From assembly GCA_002224055.1 (NCBI GenBank), contig AZLU01000007.1:124001-188000 (forward strand): a DNA stretch of 64,000 nucleotides, read 5' to 3'. The notes below the pieces were generated by a model. The model had not been told where the DNA came from and made no database searches. It worked only from the letters and a program-made list of their open reading frames with translations. The translations under genes and the position numbers were made by a program. Positions 37,104 to 48,192 of the stretch are shown one piece after another (positions within the stretch are counted from its first letter, which is position 1; each line of letters opens with the position of its first letter). This DNA comes from Pezizomycotina sp. ARF18. Lineage: Eukaryota > Ascomycota.

Positions 37104-37874
37104 ATGGCCCCCCACGATTACAGCACACTCCTGGCAGAACCCCCATTGAGGTCTTCTCCTACCTCAACTACTTCACTCTCAAGATCAAGGTCCGAGCCGC
37201 TTACCGGTGCTCCAAGCGGATCATTGAATCCTGCGGTAGTAAAGGACCGCTCGCTTGGAACCTCTTTCAGCACATGTTCTTGCCCATCGAAGATACGCAG
37301 ACTATCCAGAAGAAGGCAGACGGAACGATGAATAACTACCGCTGCGTTTCAAATTTACGCCCTGTGATATTGGCACTCGTTGGTACGTACCGCATCGAAG
37401 AACACCCCAGGGCCGGATTCCCCTTGTTGTCGAAGACATCGGCTTCGTGAATAAGGAAATGGACAAATTCATATCTTTTTACTCGATACCGGGATCATTG
37501 CTAAAGGAGCAGGCAATCTCATTCGATGAATCGGTTGCGCCGCCGATCTACCGCTGCTCCCAAGGATATATGCCGTCACCCATAGCAGGCTTCACGAATG
37601 AAGATATCAGCTTTACTGTCAACCAGTTCGTTCGCACCATGAGGCTGAGGATTCAGTACATGTTTTCGAACCACTGAGGTTATTCGAGATGCCTGTATAT
37701 CAGGTGAGCATCAGGCAAAGTTACTGGACCTATATCTGGCTAGAATGGACTCTTGGTCGACGGCGCGATCGATGGGTAAAGCCGTGGTTCACTTTGATCC
37801 TCATGGTAAACCATCCAGTAGTAATGAGGGGATCTCTCTCGAAGTTGTATACTAATAGAAACTTATCAGTCTAA
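37104..37874 (+). pseudogene. F-box protein locus 16 (MxPHDYS subfamily, frameshifted)
   Basis: Start MAPHDYSTLLAE; one C is missing (six Cs read as five) and the next frame gives PIEVFSYLNYFTLKIKVRA, CSKRIIESCGSKGPLAWNLF and VILALVGTYRIEEHPR. After a second break come VVEDIGFVNKEMDKFISFYS and ISFTVNQFVRTMRL, ending with a TGA at 37675-37677. Another frame continues MPVYQVSIRQSYWTYIWLEW to 37874. Shares its N terminus and SK-for-RF substitution with locus 17, so the two form a subfamily. Confidence 0.6.
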
Positions 37875-39055
37875 TTATTTAATTATTCATTTATTTATTT
37901 ATTTAAATCACGAGGATTCGGTGCGCGTATCAACAGGAACCAGTCAGAAGACAGCTCCCCAGGGACAAATGTTATTCCAGAGTTCTGTCCCCATTGACAT
38001 TGAGTGGGTATCATCTTGTTTTTCTTATCCTCTGGGGTCAAGGGACGGTGCTTCTTCTCTAAAAACGTGCTGATGGGTTCCTCTTGAGGGGAATTAGATA
38101 GACTTAGCTATTATTAATCGAGTTGATAAAAACTAAATTAGTTACTTTCGTTTCGTCAGAAAATATCACATTCTCTCTAGGGATCAAATCTGGCGAAGTG
38201 ATATTTGCTTCTGCCATCGAATTGTATTAGATCAAACCCTTAATCAAGACTTACATTATCAGGTCTCCTTCCCAGCTACAAGTGTATCTCCACCTCCAAC
38301 CCCCGGGGGTGGCTTTTTTCTCTTCCCCCTCCTCCGCGAGCAGTAGTTAAATACCGCCGCCCAGACAACAGATCATTAAACAAATTTTAGGTCAAGAAGC
38401 GGAGAAGTAAAAAGCCGATATATTGTAGATACGGTAGTAATCGGGACAATATATAGGTGCATTCTAGGCCAGTTAGCTCGGAATGGAAGGAATTATTCCA
38501 ACGGGAGTCGCTTAATCAAGAAATCAGCCTAATGTATCTCAACCTAGTCGGGATGCTAGGTCCCTGAAGTCTTTTGAAGGAGTACTGGAGAAGCCTCCCA
38601 CACTATGGCTAATGTAAATTGATGCGAAAGATCTATAAAGCAAGCAATTGCACAATGTAGAAATTAATAATCGAATCAAGAGATCAACTATATCGATTAC
38701 TCTCGAAAGTCCAGGATTGTTCTAAAACCTTTACCAAGGAACAGTTAAGCAATTGGAGTCTGAAGTCTGTAAATATTTTCCTTTTGGTTACCAAGCTTAC
38801 AAGACTCCTTCACGGCAAACAAACCAAACAACATCGGACGCAAACAAAGAATCAGATCCTGCGAAAATCCCGCTCAAGATATTACCTCTCTTGCCCCCCC
38901 CCCCCCCCTTTTTTTTTTTTTAATTTTTCTTTGTTATTATTGTTTCTTCCCAATCTTTTGTGTATATCTACTCTCATAAAGCACCAGGTTCCCCACATAA
39001 CATTCAATCCTCCCATCAACTCCTTTCTCTATTTCCTCAAATCCCAATTACCACC
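37875..39055. other. Spacer between F-box loci 16 and 17
   Basis: Contains a TTTA microsatellite just after locus 16 (about 37878-37905) and the C15-T13 run. The last 150 bases are pyrimidine-rich and probably promoter of locus 17. Confidence 0.4.
38894..38921 (+). repeat. Poly-C/poly-T homopolymer junction
   Basis: Fifteen Cs followed directly by thirteen Ts in the spacer between F-box loci 16 and 17, near the promoter of locus 17. Confidence 0.9.
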
Positions 39056-39918
39056 ATGTCCCCACACGACTATAGCGAACTTCCCACGGAACTTCTCCTC
39101 GAGATCTTCTGCTACCTCGACTACACCACTCTTAAAATTAGACTTCGAGCTACGTGCCGACGCTCCAAACAAATCGTCGAGGCCTATAGCAAAGGGCCTC
39201 TGGCACCGAGACTCTTCCAACGGATCGACTTCAACGGTGTAAAGATCGCGCGGGAGAATGATACCAAAATTAAAACCAACGAAGAAAGCTATACTGCGCT
39301 CCTTCACCTCGCCATCATGTCGCTTGTGGTAAAATACCACGTGGAGGAAAGACCCAGGCGTTTTTACCTGAGCTAGAGAACGAACCCATATCCGAACGTC
39401 CGCTTGTCGTGGATGACATCGGTTTGTCAACACGAAGACAAACACGTTCACACCTCTCAAGTCGACTTCGGTCCGGTCGGAGCAGGCTATCTATTTCAAA
39501 GCCGCACGGCCGCAGCTTCCCCGCGGGAGGGGTATGTTGCCCCCGCGTGCACGGCTTTAGCGTCCGTAGGGATGGTGGAATGGATATTGAAGGCTTCGTG
39601 CGGGACTGGGAAGAAGAATTGAGAGCACATCGTACACTCACGACCAACTTGACGAGATCACGCTAGGATACTACCAGAAGAATCTCTTCAACCTCTTTCA
39701 TGAGGTCGCTTGTCCGTCACCAGATAATTTCACGGGAGAGGTCTCAGTTTTCTTTGGACCGGAGCGCCACGATGAGGGAACTTTGTATTAGGAGAATATG
39801 TGGGCATCGGGTGCAAGTAGGATGCAGATTTATACGAAATTCCTCTACTAGTCTAGTGATGTTGCCATTTAAGGGCGTTCACAGCCTGTTCATGGTGGAG
39901 GTTGCCGTTATTTCTTAG
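39056..39918 (+). pseudogene. F-box protein locus 17 (MxPHDYS subfamily, frameshifted)
   Basis: MSPHDYSELPTELLLEIF, CYLDYTTLKIRLRATCRRSK, KGPLAPRLFQRIDF and LAIMSLVVKYHVEERP are in one frame from the ATG at 39056. One C is then missing (CCCCAGGCG read as CCCAGGCG) and the sequence continues QAFLPELENEPISERPLVV and DDIGL. Further pieces run through VRDWEEELRAHRT and NLFHEVACPSPDNFTGE to about 39900 with additional breaks. The long 5' UTR region just upstream holds the C15-T13 run. It is the last F-box copy I can see in the window. Confidence 0.62.
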
Positions 39919-40606
39919 TTTAACTTCTTTTTTAACCAGATTTTATAGGGGAAATTTCTATGTTACAGAGGTTCGGCTTAAGAGTCTGATCGACAACATT
40001 GGATAGGAGGAAACGAAGACTTTTAAACTATAGGATATTTTAAGAAATACTCCATAACGAGAACATGAGCTTCTAAGGGACGGAGGAGTTCGCAGAGATA
40101 ATAATGTGAGTTCTCAATTTGGCTTATCCATAACCTTCTAGATACTTATTTCAGGTGCTCTCGTAATGCACAAGACCTTAACTACTCCTTCAAACATGAA
40201 GAAACTCGGCTTGATATCGAACAATATCGATTCTTGGAGGCGTAAATTTAATATATATCGATTACCAGCTCATTGGATTGATGATGGAAGGGTACACACT
40301 AACCGCAACCGTCAAAATAATCTGAGTCAGAATATTAATTTAATTAGTGTCGAAGAAATCTTTTGGAGTCATAAAGAAAAAAAAGGGAAAACTAAGAACA
40401 ATAATGAGCTCGAGACACGCCGGAGAACGAAGTACTGTTATTGATTCCTACTGTGACAGAAGGTATATATACCTCATACAATCTCTATTACTAGAAACCG
40501 AAACGCTCTCATTACGTTTTCCACCGGGCTTCTACTTATACTTAGTAGGCTCTTGTCCTACTGCTCCTTCCATACGCAAGGATGCCCCAGTGGCTTAAGT
40601 TTGAAT
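39919..40606. other. Spacer between F-box locus 17 and the metalloprotease
   Basis: The 3' ends of two convergent genes face each other here. No gene or repeat recognised. Confidence 0.35.
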
Positions 40607-41744
40607 TTAGATGACAGAAGCCGGCGTAAACGGCAAATTAACCTTCTCATACCGCGGGTACTTCGCCTTAACCTCCGCCACCAAATAATCATGGAGCGCA
40701 CGTCTTGCTTCCTCCGGCATCCCATTATTTCCGGCATCGCACGCGTCCTCATCCCCCGTCGGCACCCTAAACGTCTTCCCGCACTTATCCTGCCAGTACA
40801 GCTGTACCGCAAAGTACATATAATTATCCGCGTTCTGGAACGCCTTATCCGTCCCCGCAATACCGTGCGCCATAACGGGTCCGTAACAACCATTAACTTC
40901 CCCTCCTGCTGAGGATCCGGAACGTCAACGTCGATGACTCGCCAGTCGTCATTCGGGCGGGTTAGCGCGAGCCCCTCGGCGCCGACGTAGTCGTAGTGCG
41001 TGAGCTCGTGCAGCATCGTCGTCGTGAACCCTGCATCTTAGTAGATATGACATCACCGAAGCCTTCGCATTTGACCTGGTTTAGTATCTCCGTCATGTTG
41101 CGCATTTTCCACGCGATCGGACACGCGGCGATCTGCGCTCTGTACGTTACGGAACCGCGTAGGTCGTTCTTCCAGGATCCCGTGGGCGGGTTGTTGAGGT
41201 ACATATCTGCACCCACATCGCAATTTTTCTGGTCGGGAGTAGCTAGCAACTGAATTTCTCCAGCATGGTTTCCTGGTACGGTTCCCCCCTTACGCAATCC
41301 CTCCGAAATTAAGTAGGCATGCCGCGCTGGCTTTTCTGTTGTTGAAGAAACCGCCGTCGACGATTTTACCGTAGACGTTTGCGACGGTCTGCGCTGTCAT
41401 TTCGCCGGCGGGGAACCAGTTGTGCATTACTGAGGAGAAGGTATCCGGGTGCTTTTTGAACATATCTTGCATGAACTGCGCGAGGACCATGGCGTCCTTC
41501 TGGATGTCCACATGCGCTGGTATTGGAGCATCTGGGCGAGGGTGGTGGAAGCCGTGATCGGCGTTTGGGGCTTGAAGCGGACCTTGTCGTAGTCCGCCGC
41601 GTCTCCGACGGGAGTGATTGGGGTATTAACCGCTTTTCTAAATCCGATGAAGACCCGTCTATCGAGTTCGCCGGGATTGCTAGGTAGAGCGCTAGCGTGT
41701 GCAGTAACGGCACTAAGGGCGAGGAAGTAGTTGGTGAAATACAT
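40607..41744 (-). CDS. Secreted zinc metalloprotease, deuterolysin/aspzincin-like
   Basis: Starts with a signal peptide (MYFTNYFLALSAVTAHASALP) and a propeptide-like segment. It then reads IQKDAMVLAQFMQDMFKKHP, FNNRKASAACLLNFG, SWKNDLRGSVTYRAQIAACP, KMRNMTEILNQVKCEGFGD and the zinc motif TTTMLHELTHYDYVGAEG. HELTH is the HExxH zinc site and the following D fits the aspzincin type. The C-terminal NADNYMYFAVQLYWQDKCG is also typical of this fungal family. About 350 residues over four to five frames; the breaks are single-base and the protein reads well on both sides. Predicted role: extracellular protein breakdown. The family placement is from motif memory, not a search. Confidence 0.75.
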
Positions 41745-42950
41745 TTTCTGAACAATGAGACGAACAAAAAAGGAAATAAATTTCGAAAGAATGTAATAAA
41801 CTAATAACTTGGAAATGACCGTGAACTGGTAATTGGTAAATCGCGCTAATATCCTGTCCTGAGAATATCTCGTGAAAGCGATGATATAATGCGTCGAAGG
41901 AAATGACGGTAAAGCAGTAGAAAGAAGGGAAGCTTATATACCAGATTTAGTTGATACCAGTCGTTCAAGCTCTCTTGTATCTATCTGTTCATATAAAATA
42001 GTTCCTCGGGAATTCGTTCGCCGAAAGCTCCTTTTGTCGCGCTATACGATTTAATAATCTTCACCTCGTAAACGAGAACCCCTTTGCAATTTAGCGGTAT
42101 TAACGGGGATACTTAGGCCGAAATACGTATACGATCTTACAAAATCGTACATTTTTTTGAGAAATACTGTCCATAGTGTAGCTCTTATATCTCTTTTAAA
42201 CCCCTAATTTATATCCTGCCGTTTCATTCAGTTGTATAGCCTATTTCGTAGCCGTGTCCCGTTTAAGTTTAAATTCGACACTCGCTCGTACTTACAAAAG
42301 AGATAGATAAAACAAATAACTCGCAGCCACTACGGGCCGTATAGAATTAAAGAGACCCATTGTTTACACGAGAAGCTCCGGATTCCCCCGTCCACGTCGT
42401 TTACGCTTCGGCGTTCTAATTTCCATGTCAGTTGCGCCTAAGCTGTTAATCGAGAGGTTCCATCTTTTCTACCGACATACCTTATATACCAGTCGCCCAA
42501 TTTGAGCTTGAGAAAAGAGAAGATACAACGCCGGTGCTACGAATGGTTTTCAATATACGGACTATATAGAGCCTCTTGAAGATATTAAAAACAGTTTCGA
42601 TGGAATTAAACCAAAGGCTCCTCGACCCATCAGGGGGAAGGATAATTTGGATTTATAACCCTTGAAGACTGTTCCTCCTCTCTTGATTTATAAAAACCCA
42701 TTCCGTACGTAGTATATCCTCGGTGCAACTCGCCGTAGCGAAACTTTTTTGTCAATGCTGCTTGCTCGGAAAAAGTCCCCAGTTACTTCCGGCTTGGTTT
42801 CCAGTCCGATTTCGAATTTTCTTCCCGCTTTAGGATCTCTCTTTTTGCCAAGCCAGAGAAACCCTAAGCTCTAACTCACAAGCTAAACCCAGAGAAAAAT
42901 TTTCACCCAATTCTCCCTTCATATATGAAACTTCCAACCACCACCGGTCC
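41745..42950. other. Spacer upstream of the metalloprotease
   Basis: No gene seen. The first 250 bases are the presumed promoter of the minus-strand metalloprotease. The rest is AT-rich with scattered stops in all frames. Confidence 0.4.
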
Positions 42951-42951
42951 G

Positions 42952-43072
42952 ATATCTACGAGCGTAGAACGAGGAAAGTTTGGCATCCCGTCCGGCTCTG
43001 CCCTAAACAAGCCCTCGTATCAGTCGACTAGTACTGCGGTGAGTGACGGGGTACGTGTGCCCATCGAAGTAC
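42952..43072 (+). rRNA. 5S rRNA-like sequence, probably a relic
   Basis: The stretch GGCATCCCGTCCGGCTC near 42982, AAGCC near 43009, TAGTA near 43029 and GGTGAGTGAC near 43038 match conserved 5S positions in order and spacing. ACGAGG (42970) pairs with CCTCGT (43013) as helix II does in fungal 5S. The outer helix I is not restored (the 5' TCTACG has no partner at the 3' end) and the 3' third is poorly conserved, so it may be an inactive copy. Dispersed 5S genes and relics are common in filamentous ascomycetes. Confidence 0.5.
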
Positions 43073-44670
43073 TATTTGCGGGCCCCTGACGGGAGATAAT
43101 TAGTTTAAATTGATTTTGGAGTTAAGATATTTGGAAATACTAAAACTGCCGCCGCGTGCCCACTATCGTGCTGAATAAATCTTTTATAAATAAGAATTTT
43201 TTTAAATAAAATAAAATAAAAACAGCCGGCGATTAGGGTATCTGATACTAGTTAACTAATATTATATACGTTACCTATTGCAAACAAAATGAATCAAAAG
43301 GCAGACGAAAAAAATGCAGTCTTAATTAGTTACGTAGAGAGCTTACCAATTTTTCCGTATCTAATTCAATAAAATCTGCAAGTGATATTATATAACGATC
43401 TATATGGAAGTTGACTAAGTCGAGACCCTTATAGGAGTCAATCTCAGTTCTCTTAAAACTATTACCATCCGCCTGAAAGATAGGAAGATTGTAGAATGTT
43501 AGAATCCTAAACAATTTTTCAGCTGTACGAATTATTAGCGTCGTTTATTTAAGCAGAAAAGAAAGAAAAATTATGGGCGTACCATTATGGGCGTACCGTC
43601 GCAATAAAGGCCCTTAAATTCTAAAAAAAATTATTAGGGAAATCGTCGGATTTTTATTATATATATATATATATATATTATCAAAATCGGTTTCAGTAGT
43701 TAGATGCCTTCTAATTCTTAGATACGACTATTGAAGAGGCGAGCCTCGCTATTATCCCACTTTTTGTGCAAATCGATTAAACTTGAAGGTATGTCATAAA
43801 GGAGAGGAATAAACTCGCGGTTTCTAAAATCATATAGTTAATATATATAAGCGGATAACAAGCTTTCGGTGTACCGACTAAAGTTTAAGGGCCATATTCT
43901 TAGCCTCTAGAGATTAGATTCTAGAAAAATTATTAAGATTGGTATCCCTATTTTCTATAAGAACTTTTCCGAATGTCGACAGACCGGGATCAAAAAAAAT
44001 TTATCGCAATTTTTAATATTTAACAGTAGTAAAAGACTAGCACTCAGTGCAAATCTTAACATAGAAACCAACACCTCTTAGTCAAAAACGTCCTCACCTA
44101 TTCGTAGTATTCTCTCAAAGATGATGGATAATGAATGAGATGGAGGATATAATGTTTTTAACTAAAGAGATGTTCCGGGATAATCGGATAGTAAGGATAA
44201 TTGAGCAACGACCCCACGCCAGTATATTTTAGCTTATATAATCCGGTTTTCAATATAGGGGACGTCCAATGGGGTTGTAAGAAAAATAATTATTAGGGTT
44301 AGCGCTTTCTTAAATGAATGTGTGACGTTGCGCGACGGAGGTGAAGCTGAGCGGCGACTACTCGCAGAGGTCAAAACGTTGACTCGTCATGGCTGTCTGT
44401 GCGATCCGGAGCTCCGCTCCCAGCACTCAAGTGAATAAAAAGCAAAAGTAAATTGGAAATATTGAGTAGCTCTTCTATTTACCAAAGCCTGAATATAAGC
44501 TGAAATTTTTATATATGTGTGTGTGTATGCCTCTTTGTGGTTTCATAAATTTGAACATTCTGGTAACCTTTCATCTTTTCTTAATTCCTTCGAGCCATTT
44601 TACTACCAAACAGGGTAAGTAGACTGTAAAACAAATTAAAACCATTGGACAATTTGAGGATAAACTGTGC
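43073..44670. other. AT-rich spacer
   Basis: Highly AT-rich with many TATA and TTAAAA words and a TA microsatellite at about 43657-43679. Nothing coding that I can support. The composition contrast with the flanking genes could reflect repeat-induced point mutation of an old repeat, but I see no recognisable element. Confidence 0.4.
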
Positions 44671-45951
44671 TTAAAAGCACTTTACGCAAGTTACAGATCC
44701 AACTTGGCATTCACAGTTGAGATTATTCGCCGGGCAACGGCCGTCGCCCTTGAACCCCGGGCACAGTTTGTTGCACTCGGGCAAAGAGGCACTTGGCATG
44801 TATCCGCTCCCGGCGGATTGAATCCAAGAATTGATATCGTATGTCGAACAGGGGCTCGCGCAGAGCGTTTTGCAGAAACTTGCATAGCGGCCGTTAAAGC
44901 TAGAGTCACAGAAAAACACGGATACATCGGCTGCCAGGCCCAATGGTTTCGCAACGTGGCACTGAGAAGAGAGGCCGAGAACGGCCATGGCGTACGCGCT
45001 GAGCTGGCAGGATGCGCACTTGTCCGTAGCCACCGGCGGGATAGCTAAATTCGGCACGGGCCCAGCAGGTGTCGGCGACGGAGTCGCCTGCTGAGAAATC
45101 GCCGGAGCGGAGGTAGACCCGAGAACGGAGGACGTAGGTTCCGGGACCTCTCCGCTCGTCGTGGCACTGCTGAGCTGCGAGCTGCACCAATGGTTCGCTG
45201 GCTGGTCGGCCGCAACCTCGGCAAGGCACGCAACCAGACCCAAGCAAAAGCCGGCAAGGATATTGTTAAGAGCGAAGAACCCTGCCGCGACTACTACTTC
45301 GCCGACGCCGGTCGCGGCCCCTGCCGCAGCAGCGGCCGGTATAAGTGCCCCTTCGATCACGAGGCCGCGTTGGAGGCATAGGGCAATCCCCGTCGCAACC
45401 CCGATGGGGTGGATTAACGCCTCCCATGGTTTGCCATCGAAATGCTCGCAAATGACCTCGTTGATCCCGTTGAGATCCCCTTCAATAGCACTCGCAACTA
45501 GATGTAAGTCCGCTGCGATTCCGTCAACGCAAGGGAACCTGTTTTGCGCTATTGCTTCTGGCACGAGCAGAACCAACACGAACGCCATGACGAACAGCAA
45601 CCAATCTTGCTTGCGGGAGTAGGCGGCGTGAGATTTTGTTGACGAGGATGATGTCGTCCCATTCGTCACCCTAACATTTCCAGAAGAGCTTTGCGTCAGA
45701 GTGAATTCAGTCCCGTTGATGTCTAAATGCTGTGTTCCCGTCACATTCACATGTGGCTGGTCAAGTGAGAAGGTTGAGCTATAGAAACTTTTCCCTGAGC
45801 AAGTTAGGCTGTTATTGCAGACCCAGTACGTCGAATTTGGCTGGGAGCAGGTGAAGTTACCCACTAAACCCTTGCAACTGGGACCAACGCAGGTGAGGGA
45901 TATTACGACGTGCTTGTCGCAGTATTTCATCGTTCCGTTTGCTGTCGTCAT
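44671..45951 (-). CDS. Cys-rich protein with central membrane segment, paralogue A (unknown function)
   Basis: A single open frame of 426 residues, not recognised. Residues 1-110 form a Cys-rich, sequon-rich domain (MTTANGTMKYCDKHV, SLTCVGPSCKGLVGNFTC, QPNSTYWVCNN) with six cysteines that line up with paralogue B. One hydrophobic segment (WLLFVMAFVLVLLVPEAIA, about residues 117-135) follows. Next is a mostly helical hydrophobic middle (ALCLQRGLVIEGALIPAAAA, CLGLVACLAEVAAD), a Ser/Pro/Thr linker and a second Cys-rich tail ending in NCECQVGSVTCVKCF. No N-terminal signal peptide is present, although the many N-glycosylation sequons suggest that the N-terminal domain faces the lumen or outside. 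That would need a reverse signal-anchor. Head to head with paralogue B, 2.2 kb away. Confidence 0.75.
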   Translation of the reverse strand: MTTANGTMKYCDKHVVISLTCVGPSCKGLVGNFTCSQPNSTYWVCNNSLTCSGKSFYSSTFSLDQPHVNVTGTQHLDINGTEFTLTQSSSGNVRVTNGTTSSSSTKSHAAYSRKQDWLLFVMAFVLVLLVPEAIAQNRFPCVDGIAADLHLVASAIEGDLNGINEVICEHFDGKPWEALIHPIGVATGIALCLQRGLVIEGALIPAAAAAGAATGVGEVVVAAGFFALNNILAGFCLGLVACLAEVAADQPANHWCSSQLSSATTSGEVPEPTSSVLGSTSAPAISQQATPSPTPAGPVPNLAIPPVATDKCASCQLSAYAMAVLGLSSQCHVAKPLGLAADVSVFFCDSSFNGRYASFCKTLCASPCSTYDINSWIQSAGSGYMPSASLPECNKLCPGFKGDGRCPANNLNCECQVGSVTCVKCF

Positions 45952-47399
45952 TTTAGCTAGCCAGAACTTTTCTGTACTTTGGCCGCCTGCAGAAATAATA
46001 GTGCTTTTCTTAAATATTATTTACATATACAATAAGATTCTGTTACTGAAATGTGATATATTTTGGGGGGGGGGGGGGGGGGGAGGGAGGGGAAGCCAGG
46101 TGGTCAAAAAACTCCCGCTGCTCACTATATATCGGTTAGGCCGATGTTCAGAGCTAAGCTTTTCACGTCTGTACGTATTAAAATATTCGCATCCTTATGA
46201 CTTGTTCGAGGGTTCGAGGGGAAACACCATGTATAACTCGCTGTCAGCGGCCAACTTCTATTCCCTTTTGATAAGTCCGTGCATGCATAATTCCTCCTCG
46301 AGATGCGTGCTTGCCCTGAAGTGCAATATTTAGTAATCTGTTCATCACCTAAGATATTGTCAAAAATCCTTCAGTCCCCGGCTTTTCCTCGCGGGGCGGG
46401 GCGGGATGTGTGCCCTTGAACGAACGAAGAAACTGATGGCGTTGGTACTCGAGGCTGGAGGAAACCTCGAGGTGTGTCGACTGCCCTTGTTAAATTCAAT
46501 GCGCTCCGCCATGGCTCACCAGTTTTCTTTGCTCCTTTCGGTCGATAGTGGGTATGTACCTCAATATTAATCCTCCGCCCTCGGTCACAAATCGGGGTAC
46601 TTTTAATACGTGAGGCCTGGCGATGGATCGTGGTGTGCGGATGTCCTTCAAAGTCTCGACCAGTGAGCACTTCCAGATACGGCTTGGCAGGGTAGTAACC
46701 ACTCCTGCATGCCAGAATACAGACCCACCATAGTGTGACACGGGAGTAAGAGGGTTTGGCTTGCTGGCGGAAAAAACCAGGCTTTCGAAGAGGGCTCAAA
46801 GGATGGACAGTAAGTTCCCCCCCCAAAAAAAAAAAAAAAAAAAAAAAGAACGAAAAATAAATTCGTGGATTTGGGAATTGGTCAACTATTTTAAACGTTT
46901 GCTTTAAGAGACAAAGCTGAAAAAGTAAAGCAACAAAATAAAGTAACAAAATGCTTATATATAACTGGATTGATTAAATAATAATATGTTATATATAAAG
47001 CTACTGCTTTCTATTTTTCCGGATAGGATATTCTAAAATTCGAGGATCTACTTTAGTAATATTCTCTCTCTCTCTCTCTCTCTCTTTAATACAATGTCGA
47101 AAAATTATATGTTTTAGTATCTTGATTAGTAAATGAAAACGGAAAATGGAGGCGCACATAGAATTCTTTCAAGACTTTTGATGAGTGATATCCATCGCAG
47201 CGGGGTACCATCAATTAAGAAAATGCTGCATCCTGGCAAATGTACGAGCAAATTCACTTATATCTTAGGTTGGTAAGGAAAATATAAAAACTGGACACCA
47301 AACACAAATCAAGAAACGGCTGAATCCACCCCATCCGGCGAAAACCTTTCGGTCTCCGCATCCAAAACCTTCCTTCCCCATCCACGATCGCCGACGAAG

Positions 47400-47433
<34 letters not shown>

Positions 47434-48192
47434 TGCAAGCAACAATGATGGGCGCCGCGGCCAGGTTTGGGCATTTGTGGCATTTGTGGCCGTTTGATTT
47501 CTTTTTGAGTGTGGGCGACCTACAAAGGCTGAAGAAATACGAGTTTCGCGTGAATAGCACGCTTGTTATTATTAGTTGGATTTTGTGAAGAACCGTCAAA
47601 TTTATAATAATAAATAGTTCTTCGCAATCCTATATTCTTTGTTGTCCAAGATTCAGTAGAATTTCCTACCGTTTCCACTTGTTGTGGTAGAGAGTTCTAG
47701 ACTTTTCAATGAGAACTTTTATTATAGGTCTGTTTTGGGTTATATTTTTTTTATTGTAGAAAGGCCGGCTTATTGTCGTCGAGTGTGGTGTCCAAAATAC
47801 AGTACAGTACCGAGAGAGGTTTCTCTGGCAAATACGATCATATATAATTCGCCAGCCCGCAGCACGGTAAATTCCATTCGCAATATAATACATCATTTCT
47901 TTTGTCCCACTCATGATCATTCGGCACTTGCCTTCAAAGAAGCTTTTACTCGAGCGGGGAAATAAAATGCAAATTCCGGTCGTGGGGAATCCCGACGCCG
48001 ACGCTACTAGCGGGCTATATAATATATGTTTACTTCCGAATATAATTTCACTTAATACAATACAATTAAAAAAAAAAAAATCTATCATTTTGTGTATCAA
48101 AAACCTACTTGTAAATATTAACGCAGCTCTTAAAAGAATCTGAACTGAAAATCGCACCTTTTTTCCTTCTTTGAGAAACAACAGTAAAACCA
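45952..48192. other. Spacer between the inverted paralogues A and B
   Basis: Contains the promoters of both genes. Landmarks are a 19-base G run (46065-46083), a GC-rich segment followed by a poly-A run (46376-46848, separate entry), a CT microsatellite (about 47063-47086) and a 31-base A run (about 47400-47430). The open frame over 46371-46949 is discussed under rejected items. Confidence 0.5.
46376..46848 (+). other. GC-rich segment with stable hairpin and 3' poly-A
   Basis: About 450 bases that are clearly GC-richer than their AT-rich surroundings, ending in a C run and then about 23 As at 46825-46848. Near its 5' end CTCGAGG and CCTCGAG form a perfect 7-bp stem around a 10-base loop (about 46447-46471). 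A GC-rich body with a poly-A end would fit a retro-copied transcript or non-coding RNA copy. I do not recognise the sequence and cannot find A and B boxes. Confidence 0.3.

Noticed and set aside
46371-46949. Minus-strand open frame of 192 residues
   Set aside because: Includes a run of Phe from the poly-A tract and has no recognisable protein motif; probably open by chance in a GC-rich segment.
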